DNA of 14,093 nt from an uncultured Clostridia bacterium. GTDB taxonomy: Bacteria > Bacillota > Clostridia > Tissierellales > Peptoniphilaceae. Shown piece after piece: positions 1-6,119 of this stretch. The stretch covers positions 1 to 14,093 of the forward strand of contig CAMEGD010000028.1 of the NCBI GenBank assembly GCA_945916025.1, in the 5' to 3' direction. Both the position numbers and the translations under genes were made by a program. A model generated the notes under the pieces. The model made no database searches. It was not told the origin of the DNA and saw only the letters and a list, made by a program, of their open reading frames with translations. Each line of letters opens with the position of its first letter. The stretch's first letter is position 1.

Positions 1-211
1 GATTTTCGGAATATACTCTAGCTAATGTCTCTATATAGTCATCGTATTGGCCGTATCTCCTATCCCAATTGTCTTGGACGTCCTTTACTTCTGCATAGTA
101 GATTTTATTACTTATAATTTCATACTTTACTAGTTTTTTAAAATTTGTTGTCATTAAGGAATCTCTAAAAATAGTTCCGTCAATATCAAAAAATGCTGCA
201 ATTTTCTTCAT
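1..211 (-). CDS. HAD-superfamily hydrolase (SerB/HAD-IB-like), N-terminal 70 residues, partial
   Basis: The first 70 residues of a HAD phosphatase are visible; the rest lies beyond the left edge. Translation from the ATG at 211 begins MKKIAAFFDIDGTIF. Residues 9-13 (DIDGT) are HAD motif I: D9 would be the nucleophile that forms the aspartyl-phosphate and D11 the general acid/base. The FFDIDGTIFRDSL pattern resembles small-molecule phosphatases of the HAD-IB (SerB-like) group, but without motifs II-IV and the cap domain the substrate cannot be assigned. An AGAGGTG ribosome binding site lies 6 bases upstream of the ATG, so the start is well supported. The gene sits behind the terminator that ends the importer unit and is probably a separate transcript, although no convincing promoter was found in the short gap. 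Confidence 0.85.
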   Translation of the reverse strand, partial: MKKIAAFFDIDGTIFRDSLMTTNFKKLVKYEIISNKIYYAEVKDVQDNWDRRYGQYDDYIETLARVYSEN

Positions 212-250
212 TATTCACCTCTTTAGACTTTTTATTTATACCCATAATTA

Positions 251-285
251 GTTAAAAAAATCGGAAGCCATAAGACTTCCGATTT
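251..285 (-). terminator. Rho-independent terminator ending the opp transcription unit
   Basis: A perfect 10-bp inverted repeat (258-267 with 276-285, AAATCGGAAG/CTTCCGATTT) encloses an 8-base loop. On the minus strand the stem is followed by a TTTT run (254-257). It lies 6 bases after the stop codon of the small membrane protein gene, so it would end transcription coming from oppA-oppF. Confidence 0.85.
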
Positions 286-290
286 GTAAA

Positions 291-497
291 TTAAAAGAGT
301 ATAAAAGTTAAAATATAGGTTAAAAGTACAAAGGCAGCACATACTAAGAGTACTGGTGGCAAAAGCGTCTTTAAAGCAGAAAAAATTAAGTCCCTTTCTT
401 CATCCTTAGAAAAGTTATTTTCACCAAACTCATCGTACTTCTTGTTTAATTCTGTCCTAGAAAGATCCTCATAGGGGTCTTTTGGTTTTTTGAACAT
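291..497 (-). CDS. Small single-pass membrane protein at the 3' end of the opp operon
   Basis: This encodes a 68-residue protein of no recognised family. Residues 1-40 are charged and hydrophilic (three lysines by residue 6, then mixed acid/base). Residues about 44-68 form one strongly hydrophobic helix (LLPPVLLVCAAFVLLTYILT core) that reaches the C-terminus. With a basic N-terminus and no signal-peptidase site, the likely topology is N-in with a C-terminal anchor. The start is supported by a GAAGGT box (503-509) ahead of the ATG. The gene follows the oppF stop by only 15 bases and precedes the unit's terminator by 6, so it is almost certainly the last cistron of the importer operon. Its reading frame looks genuine, but a function in assembling or modulating the transporter is inferred from position only. 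Confidence 0.75.
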   Translation of the reverse strand: MFKKPKDPYEDLSRTELNKKYDEFGENNFSKDEERDLIFSALKTLLPPVLLVCAAFVLLTYILTFILF

Positions 498-512
498 TAT
501 ATTACCTTCAAT

Positions 513-2201
513 CTAGTTTTTTTGAGTTTCCTGTATAGCTTCAACCATTAATTCATCTTCATGTTTCATCTTTAGAAGTTTTTCTTGGTCTCTTTCCTTT
601 ATGAAGTTTGCCCTTTCTTCAGGATCTAAGTCCATTAAGTGACAAGCTACAAAATGTCCATTGCCCATGTCTTGTAAATCTGGTTCAAAGTTTATACATC
701 TATCCATAACATATTCACATCTGGTATGGAACCTGCATCCATTAGGTGGATTTACCGCCGATGGAATGTCTCCTTCTAAGATAGATAGTTCTTGGTTAGA
801 CTCAACATCAGTTCTAGGAATTGCATTTAATAAAGCATCAGTATAAGGATGAAGAGGAGTTTTAAAGATCTCTTCAGAGTCTGAAAGCTCAACGATGTTA
901 CCTAGATACATTACTGCTATACGGTCAGAAATGTATTTTACTACTGAAAGGTCATGGGTTATAAATAAATAGGTTAAGTTCTTTTCTACCCTTAAATCTT
1001 GTAGTAAGTTTATTACTTGAGATTGGATAGATACGTCAAGGGCAGAAACTGCCTCGTCACATACAATAAACTTTGGCTGTACAGCAAGAGCTCTTGCTAT
1101 ACCAATTCTTTGTCTTTGACCACCTGAGAATTGGTGAGGATACCTATGAATAAAGTAAGGAGCAAGTCCACACTCATCCATAATCTTTTGGATGTATTCA
1201 CTATATCCCTTAGATTTTGCTGATTTGAACATGTCATGGGCAAGAACACCTTCCCCAATAATGTTACCAACTGTCAGTTTTGTATCTAGAGATGAATAAG
1301 GGTCTTGGAAGATTATTTGTAAATCTTTTCTAAGTCTTCTCATCTCTCCTGTTGTAAGTTGAGATAAGTCGATTCCATCGTCTCTATCATCTTCTAAGTC
1401 CTTAAAGCCTTCTTCATTTACAGCTTCCATTCTTACACTTTCAACTTTAGCATCTTTTTCTAAAAGTTGTTTAGATAAGCTTTCCCTTTCAGAACGAAGC
1501 TTGTCCATTTCTGATTTTAACGAATCTAATTTATTAGCATATTCACTATCGTTTAATTTAATTTCAAGTTTTTCCAACCTGTAATTAATTTCTGATATTT
1601 TAGCTCTTAATTCATTTTGTTCTTTCAAAACTCCAGAAACCTTTGATAAATCCTTGTGGGCTAATAGACCACCTGCAAGTCTAACCATGTTAAGATACTT
1701 GTTTTGGATGTCTCTACGTTTGAACATAAGTTTATCTTCAAGTTCATGGATTTTTTCAATGTCAGTTTCCTTGTCCCTTTGTTCATACAAGGCATTTAAT
1801 TCTCCAAGAGCCTTCTTGTACTCTGGATACAATTTTGGAATATTGTTAATCATACTCCCTACATACTTAGGTGCCATTTCTGATACTTTTGTACCGTAAT
1901 AAAGGGTAGTTCCTTCAGTTTGATCATAGATTTGTATAATAGTTCTACCTAAAGTAGACTTACCAGATCCAGACTCTCCTACTAGTCCAAGAGTTTCACC
2001 TTCATAGATTTCTATAGAGATATTTTCATTTGCATGTACATATCTTTGTCTATCTGTAAAAAACTTCTTTTTTAGTGGGAAGAACTTCTTAAGGTTTTGT
2101 ATTTTAAATAATACCTTTTTTTCATTAAGCCTATTTCCAATAAGCTTTTCTGTATCAACTTCTTGTGTATTATCAACACTAGTTATTACTTTATTTTCCA
2201 C
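513..2201 (-). CDS. oppF: Oligopeptide ABC transporter ATPase OppF with a ~170-residue coiled-coil insertion
   Basis: This is one of the two cytoplasmic ATPases that power peptide uptake through OppB/OppC. Numbered from the GTG at 2201 (562 residues), Walker A GESGSGKST is at 75-83, the Q-loop IIFQDP at 296-301, the signature FSGGQRQRI at 358-366, Walker B FIVCDEAVSALD at 378-389 and the H-loop THD at 415-417. The C-terminal oligopeptide-binding tail holds four cysteines (489, 495, 502, 520), as in the family. Ordinary OppF has about 310-330 residues. The excess is mainly residues about 104-276, inserted between Walker A and the Q-loop. All nucleotide-binding motifs are intact, so it should be an active ATPase. 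Start choice: the open frame continues to an ATG at 2252, but that would overlap oppD by 62 bases with a weak RBS. The GTG at 2201 has AAAAGGGGG nine bases upstream and overlaps oppD by 11 bases, so I prefer it. Confidence 0.92.
   Translation of the reverse strand: MENKVITSVDNTQEVDTEKLIGNRLNEKKVLFKIQNLKKFFPLKKKFFTDRQRYVHANENISIEIYEGETLGLVGESGSGKSTLGRTIIQIYDQTEGTTLYYGTKVSEMAPKYVGSMINNIPKLYPEYKKALGELNALYEQRDKETDIEKIHELEDKLMFKRRDIQNKYLNMVRLAGGLLAHKDLSKVSGVLKEQNELRAKISEINYRLEKLEIKLNDSEYANKLDSLKSEMDKLRSERESLSKQLLEKDAKVESVRMEAVNEEGFKDLEDDRDDGIDLSQLTTGEMRRLRKDLQIIFQDPYSSLDTKLTVGNIIGEGVLAHDMFKSAKSKGYSEYIQKIMDECGLAPYFIHRYPHQFSGGQRQRIGIARALAVQPKFIVCDEAVSALDVSIQSQVINLLQDLRVEKNLTYLFITHDLSVVKYISDRIAVMYLGNIVELSDSEEIFKTPLHPYTDALLNAIPRTDVESNQELSILEGDIPSAVNPPNGCRFHTRCEYVMDRCINFEPDLQDMGNGHFVACHLMDLDPEERANFIKERDQEKLLKMKHEDELMVEAIQETQKN
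1374..1892 (-). other. Coiled-coil insertion domain within OppF
   Basis: About 170 residues interrupt the ATPase fold between the strand ending in LYYG, just after Walker A, and the segment starting IDLSQLTTGEM, where canonical OppF resumes (DITKLSGKELRKLRRDMQIIFQDP type). The insert is rich in Lys, Glu and Leu. It has heptad-like spacing in two stretches, roughly 128-168 and 186-255 of the protein numbered from GTG 2201, joined by a small Gly-rich turn (RLAGGLLAHK). It ends in a very acidic run (EDDRDDG). This pattern predicts a long helical hairpin projecting from the ATPase into the cytoplasm. No named domain was recognised. Confidence 0.8.
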
Positions 2202-3189
2202 TGCTTCTAACCCCCTTTTCTGGATAGAAACATCTGATTTCTTGTACATCATTTACCTTTACTATTTCAGGCATTTCATCTATACATTTTTGGGTCTTGT
2301 ATGGACACCTGTCAGCAAACCTACATCCAGCTGGTAAATCTAGTGGATGTGGAACTGATCCTGGAATAGTATCAAGTCTCTTACCCTTGTCAGATGTTAT
2401 AGAAGGTATAGATTTTAATAATCCTTCTGTATAAGGGTGTGAATATGGTGATAAGCCTTCCTTAAAGATATAATCCACAGGAGCCTTTTCTACAACTTGT
2501 CCACAATACATAACCGCTACATCATCAGCCATTTGGTTGATAACTCCTAAGTCATGGGTTATAAACATAATTGCAGTATTTGTTTCTCTCTTAAGATCAT
2601 TCATTAGTTTTAAGATTTGGGCTTGGATAGTTACATCAAGAGCAGTTGTAGGCTCGTCAGCTATTAAAAGTTTAGGAGTACAAGCAAGTGCCATTGCTAT
2701 CATTACCCTTTGGTTCATACCACCAGAAAGTTCAAATGGATATTGTTTTACAACAACTTCCGGATTAGGGATTTTTACCATTTGAAGCATTTTTATTGAG
2801 TTTTCAGCTGCCTCTTTTTTATCCATACCTTGATGAAGCATAAAGGCTTCTGAAAGTTGTCTTTCAACTGTTAAAACAGGGTTTAAAGATGTCATTGGCT
2901 CTTGGAAAATAATAGATACATCATTACCTCTAATATGTTCCATTTCCTTAGTAGATAACTCCGCTAAGTCTTGACCGTCAAATAATACCTGTCCTTCATA
3001 TATATCTTGGTTTTTTTCAAAAAGCTTTAATATAGACATGGCAGTTTGGCTCTTTCCAGAACCAGACTCACCTACTACTCCTAAAGTCTTTCCTTCTTCA
3101 ACCGATAAGTCAACGCCATATACAGCTTTAATCATACCCCTTTTAGTTTCAAAGTAAGTGTGTAAATTTTTAATTTCTAATAATGCCAT
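2191..3189 (-). CDS. oppD: Oligopeptide ABC transporter ATPase OppD
   Basis: This is the second ATPase of the importer, expected to heterodimerise with OppF on the cytoplasmic face of OppBC. It has 332 residues, the normal family length. Walker A GESGSGKS is at 40-47, Q-loop IIFQEP at 93-98, signature LSGGM at 154-158 (followed by NQR where many relatives have RQR), Walker B LLIADEPTTALD at 174-185 and H-loop THD at 211-213. The C-terminal tail has four cysteines (289, 295, 302, 320). Related OppD proteins bind an iron-sulfur cluster with such cysteines, so one is possible here. The gene starts 6 bases after the oppC stop with an AAAGGTAGG site, and its last codons overlap oppF. In contrast to its partner it carries no insertion. 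Confidence 0.96.
   Translation of the reverse strand: MALLEIKNLHTYFETKRGMIKAVYGVDLSVEEGKTLGVVGESGSGKSQTAMSILKLFEKNQDIYEGQVLFDGQDLAELSTKEMEHIRGNDVSIIFQEPMTSLNPVLTVERQLSEAFMLHQGMDKKEAAENSIKMLQMVKIPNPEVVVKQYPFELSGGMNQRVMIAMALACTPKLLIADEPTTALDVTIQAQILKLMNDLKRETNTAIMFITHDLGVINQMADDVAVMYCGQVVEKAPVDYIFKEGLSPYSHPYTEGLLKSIPSITSDKGKRLDTIPGSVPHPLDLPAGCRFADRCPYKTQKCIDEMPEIVKVNDVQEIRCFYPEKGVRSSGK
2202..2219 (-). promoter_or_regulatory. Ribosome binding site supporting the GTG start of oppF
   Basis: On the minus strand AAAAGGGGG (2211-2219) lies nine bases before GTG (2199-2201), inside the last codons of oppD. It is stronger than the AAAGG six bases ahead of the ATG at 2249, which is simply part of oppD Val-Lys-Val codons. 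This favours a short 11-base overlap and translational coupling of oppD and oppF. Confidence 0.6.
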
Positions 3190-3195
3190 ATAAGC

Positions 3196-5016
3196 CTACC
3201 TTTCTTGTGCCTTAGGATCAAGTGCATCTCTTAATGCATCCCCAATAAGGTTTACTGTAAGTGCAGTTAAGAATACTGCAAGACCTGGGAATACCCATCT
3301 CCACCAGTATAGTTCTAGTACAGATACATTGTTAGAAGCATTCAATATATTACCCCAAGATGGATAAGGTGGTTGAACACCAAAGCCTAAGAATGAAAGA
3401 CCTGCTTCAGTTAGTAATGAAGATGCATAACCAATTGTAGCATTTACTATTACTATAGATAAAATATTTGGAAGCATGTGAGATAACATTATCTTACTTT
3501 CCCTTAGTCCTAAAGCTTTAGCTGCAGTAATATAATCTTTTTCTCTTTCAGATAAGATTTCACCACGAACTAATCTAGCAATTGAAGTCCATCCAAGTAA
3601 ACCAAGGATAACCATGATCATAATAAGTCTTTCATATTGGGATGTATCCACAGGAAGTAAGGCCGACAGGGTAATAATTAGTGGATAGAATGGGAATGAA
3701 GATACGATTTCTCCAAATCTCATTATAATATTATCTACAATACCACCGTAGAATCCTGCAATAATACCAAAAGTAATACCTAAAATAACGTTAATTACAA
3801 CAGCTACTAAGGCTATAAGTAGAGTCATTTTACCACCGTGAACAAGTCTAGTAAATAAGTCCCTTCCTTGTTCGTCAGAGCCCATAATAAATCCATCAAG
3901 CCCCCAAGTGTCTACTGAACCATCTTCCTTAACAGCATAGTTGTTAAAATATCCTGCAAATACATCTACATAGTTTTCTCCATCAGGGTAGTTGATTTCT
4001 CCATAGTTGTCATTACCCCAAGAATAAACCTTGCCTGCATCTGTAAGAACTGTTATGTGTTCCCTTCCTGATACAGCCTTTATTACTTTTCCTTCAATTT
4101 CAGGAATACTATAAGCCTTATCTAAAGGTGAACCCCAAACAATATTTTCACCATCTTCTGAAGTTGCATATCCTGAATACCTCATTCTTGCAATTTCTGT
4201 GATTTTTTTAGTTCCTTCTTTAATCTCTTCTGGTCTAGCAGTGTCAATTTCTGAACCTCTAGTACCAAACACTAACACTTTTCCATCTTTAGTTCTAACT
4301 AAAATATTAGTAGAACCAGCTTCAAATTCTTCAACTTGTCCATCATAATCTTTACTAATTAGATTTAGACCAGTTGGTAAAGTTGCTCCCCAAACTTTGA
4401 TAGTTCCATTTCCTGTTAGGATTATAGAATAAAGGTCACTTGCACCAATTTGTGCAATACCACCATCTTGATTTGCAAATTCTAAAATATCCTTTGGAAT
4501 TTGAGTTTGATTGTGGTTCCTTTCTCCCCAACCATAAACATCTCCATCATTTGTCAAAACGATTATATGGTTGTCTCCTGCTGCAACTTGATTTATATTT
4601 CCTTGATTATCGAGTACCTCTTGAGGTATCTGTTGATTTTTAGCTGGGTTATGGCCCCAAACATATAGGTTATCTTCATTGGAAACACCAACACTAAAGG
4701 TTGTTCCAACTGAAATATTCCTAATTCCTTCATCTTGAAGGTCCCCAGGTACTGACATATATCCTGAACCAGGAGCTATGTTTTTCATTATACCTTGAGA
4801 ATAGTAAGGGTCATAGTCTAAAAAGCTAGAGCCTATAAAGACTATTAAAACTATTAGTAAAAATCCAGTTAAGCCTACTAGGCCCAGCTTGTTACTTAAA
4901 AAGTTTTTAAGAGCCATTTTCGCAGGTGAGGTTATTGCTTCTTCTTTTAAAAGAGCACTTTTATTTTCATGAGTTTTTACAATTTCCTCATTTTTAAGTT
5001 TTTTATTCTTTTTCAT
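3196..5016 (-). CDS. oppC: Oligopeptide ABC transporter permease OppC carrying an extracellular RCC1-type beta-propeller
   Basis: This is one of the two transmembrane subunits of the importer. At 606 residues it is about twice the usual OppC length of about 300. Residues 1-43 are a Lys/Glu-rich cytoplasmic tail, and TM1 is at about 44-64. A normal OppC would then have a short external loop leading to GTDELGRDxFSR. Here residues about 101-372 form seven RCC1-like repeats, and the permease resumes with GSDEQGRDLFTR (379-390), TM2 from about 397, the cytoplasmic EAA loop (YITAAKALGLRESK, 495-508) and the conserved SFLGFGVQPPYPSWG (541-555). The frame is continuous through both junctions. Known OppC topology (N-terminus inside) places the propeller outside the cell, on the side where OppA docks. 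The RBS AGGAGG overlaps the oppB stop, indicating translational coupling. Permease identity and the repeat domain are clear; the purpose of the fusion is unknown to me. Confidence 0.96.
   Translation of the reverse strand: MKKNKKLKNEEIVKTHENKSALLKEEAITSPAKMALKNFLSNKLGLVGLTGFLLIVLIVFIGSSFLDYDPYYSQGIMKNIAPGSGYMSVPGDLQDEGIRNISVGTTFSVGVSNEDNLYVWGHNPAKNQQIPQEVLDNQGNINQVAAGDNHIIVLTNDGDVYGWGERNHNQTQIPKDILEFANQDGGIAQIGASDLYSIILTGNGTIKVWGATLPTGLNLISKDYDGQVEEFEAGSTNILVRTKDGKVLVFGTRGSEIDTARPEEIKEGTKKITEIARMRYSGYATSEDGENIVWGSPLDKAYSIPEIEGKVIKAVSGREHITVLTDAGKVYSWGNDNYGEINYPDGENYVDVFAGYFNNYAVKEDGSVDTWGLDGFIMGSDEQGRDLFTRLVHGGKMTLLIALVAVVINVILGITFGIIAGFYGGIVDNIIMRFGEIVSSFPFYPLIITLSALLPVDTSQYERLIMIMVILGLLGWTSIARLVRGEILSEREKDYITAAKALGLRESKIMLSHMLPNILSIVIVNATIGYASSLLTEAGLSFLGFGVQPPYPSWGNILNASNNVSVLELYWWRWVFPGLAVFLTALTVNLIGDALRDALDPKAQER
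3901..4716 (-). other. Seven-repeat RCC1-like beta-propeller domain inserted in OppC
   Basis: Seven copies of a repeat of the form V.aG..hi.vlt.dG.vy.WG end at residues G121, G164, G210, G251, G295, G334 and G372, spaced 38-46 residues apart. Examples are VAAGDNHIIVLTNDGDVYGWG (second), the sixth ending VLTDAGKVYSWG and the seventh ending AVKEDGSVDTWG. The fourth has FG instead of WG, and the fifth is the most divergent in its AG..h half (IARMRYSGYATSEDG). Seven is exactly the number of blades in an RCC1 propeller, and no cysteines occur in the domain. Linkers with N/Q and IP (NQQIPQEV, QTQIPKDI) resemble bacterial RCC1 repeats. Confidence 0.9.
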
Positions 5017-5025
5017 AACCGCCTC

Positions 5026-5982
5026 CTACTCTAAACGAACTCTTGGATCTACTATTGAATATCCAATATCCATTAATAAGTTTCCAAACACTGTAATCAG
5101 TGCATACATCATATTTAAGGTCATGATTATGTTATAATCACGAGCTAAAATAGAGTCTATAAAGTATTTTCCAATACCATCATAAGCAAATAAAGTTTCG
5201 GTAATCGCTGCACCACTAAATAATCCCATGATATTCCAAGCAACTATAGTTACTACTGGGATAAGTGCATTTCTAAATGCGTGAGAATAGATTACCTTTC
5301 TCTCACTTAAACCCTTAGCTCTAGCAGTTCTAATGTAGTCTTGACTTAATGCATTAAGCATTGCGTTTCTAACATACCTAGAAGTAGAAGCTAAAGATCC
5401 TATTGAAATTGTAATTGTTGGTAAAACAAGATGTTTAACCCAAGTTCCAAAATCGTTATTAATTGGCATCATTCCTGGTGGAAATATTTTATTTCTAAGG
5501 GCCAAAGTATAAATTAACATCATACCTGTAAAAAAAGTTGGTAGAGAAATACCTGCAAGTGAAAATACTTGCCAGAATTTATCATAAAAACCTCCCCTTC
5601 GGACGGCAGATTTTATACCAATTATTACAGAAAGTGTAAAAGCAATTATTGTAGAACCAATGTTAAGTATTAAAGTGTTTTTTAATGGTTCTCCAAGTAT
5701 ATCTTTTACTGGTCTTTGGAATCTAGTAGATTCCCCAAATTCACCTTCTGCAATTCTAGATAGCCAACCTACATATCTTTCTGGTAAATTTCCATTAAGG
5801 TCGTATTTTTCTTCTAGTACCCTTCTTAACTCTTCCCTTTGTTGTTCGTTGTCAATGTTTTGTGGCATTAACATATCGATTGGGTCTCCAGGCATAGCTT
5901 CATTTAATAGAAATAGAATCATAGAAATTACTATAAGAACTGGGATTAAATTTATTAGTCTTTTAATAATATATTTAAGCAT
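5026..5982 (-). CDS. oppB: Oligopeptide ABC transporter permease OppB
   Basis: This is the transmembrane partner of OppC; together they form the translocation path. It has 318 residues, a normal length, so this subunit has no insertion. The N-terminal segment IIKRLINLIPVLIVISMILF is TM1, followed by the family-typical MPGDP (30-34). The cytoplasmic EAA loop is at about 215-236 (DYIRTARAKGLSERKVIYSHAF), and the C-terminal signature FAYDGIGKYFIDSILARDYNIIM (265-287) matches the OppB/DppB pattern. It lies 137 bases downstream of oppA, past a hairpin terminator, and 9 bases ahead of oppC. The ATG is unusual: the AGAAAGGAG site is about 25 bases upstream, separated by a small hairpin, and an in-frame stop just upstream excludes an earlier conventional start. 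Confidence 0.96.
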   Translation of the reverse strand: MLKYIIKRLINLIPVLIVISMILFLLNEAMPGDPIDMLMPQNIDNEQQREELRRVLEEKYDLNGNLPERYVGWLSRIAEGEFGESTRFQRPVKDILGEPLKNTLILNIGSTIIAFTLSVIIGIKSAVRRGGFYDKFWQVFSLAGISLPTFFTGMMLIYTLALRNKIFPPGMMPINNDFGTWVKHLVLPTITISIGSLASTSRYVRNAMLNALSQDYIRTARAKGLSERKVIYSHAFRNALIPVVTIVAWNIMGLFSGAAITETLFAYDGIGKYFIDSILARDYNIIMTLNMMYALITVFGNLLMDIGYSIVDPRVRLE

Positions 5983-6018
5983 AATTATCTGTTATCAGTA
6001 GATAACGCTCCTTTCTAT
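5983..6018 (-). promoter_or_regulatory. oppB leader: Shine-Dalgarno separated from ATG by a 6-bp hairpin
   Basis: On the minus strand AGAAAGGAG is followed by C, then GTTATC-TACT-GATAAC (6006 down to 5991), then AGATAATT and ATG. The inverted repeat is perfect over 6 bp with a 4-base loop. If it folds, the effective SD-to-start distance falls from about 25 to about 9 bases, which is ideal. This suggests structure-dependent initiation. The pairing is seen directly; the regulatory role is inferred. Confidence 0.5.
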
Positions 6019-6070
6019 GTAATAAACCTAAAATTTATAAAAAATAATAAAATTTATTACTAATTTTCCA

Positions 6071-6106
6071 TAAAAATAAGGGAGAGAGCTATGCTCGCTC
6101 CCCTAT
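6071..6106 (-). terminator. Terminator/attenuator between oppA and oppB
   Basis: An inverted repeat (6076-6089 with 6093-6106) forms a GC-rich stem of about 12 pairs with two mismatches around a 3-base loop. On the minus strand it is followed by TTATTTTTA. It sits 14 bases after the oppA stop and 89 bases before oppB. As no clear promoter was found before oppB, partial read-through would give many OppA copies per OppBCDF, a common arrangement for binding-protein-dependent importers. Confidence 0.75.
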
Positions 6107-6119
6107 ATTCAGTTTAAAA

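Noticed and set aside
2202..2252. Extending oppF to the ATG at 2252
   Set aside because: The extra 17 residues overlap the conserved cysteine tail of oppD by 62 bases and have a weak RBS; the GTG at 2201 has a stronger one. The longer form is not excluded.
4440..4643. Other short plus-strand frames (for example within 661-846, 1654-1899, 2537-2785, 4440-4643, 5660-6001, 7119-7355, 8530-8769, 10559-10750, 10935-11129)
   Set aside because: All lie opposite confidently assigned genes, show no recognisable domain and lack convincing translation signals.
3196..5016. Reading the RCC1 repeats as a separate gene or a chimeric assembly join
   Set aside because: The frame runs unbroken through both junctions, base composition and codon use do not change, no start or RBS is needed inside, and both halves of OppC complement each other to a full permease.
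6019..6070. A dedicated promoter for oppBCDF
   Set aside because: The stretch has AT-rich TATAAA-like sequences but no acceptable -35 box at proper spacing, so I did not list one.
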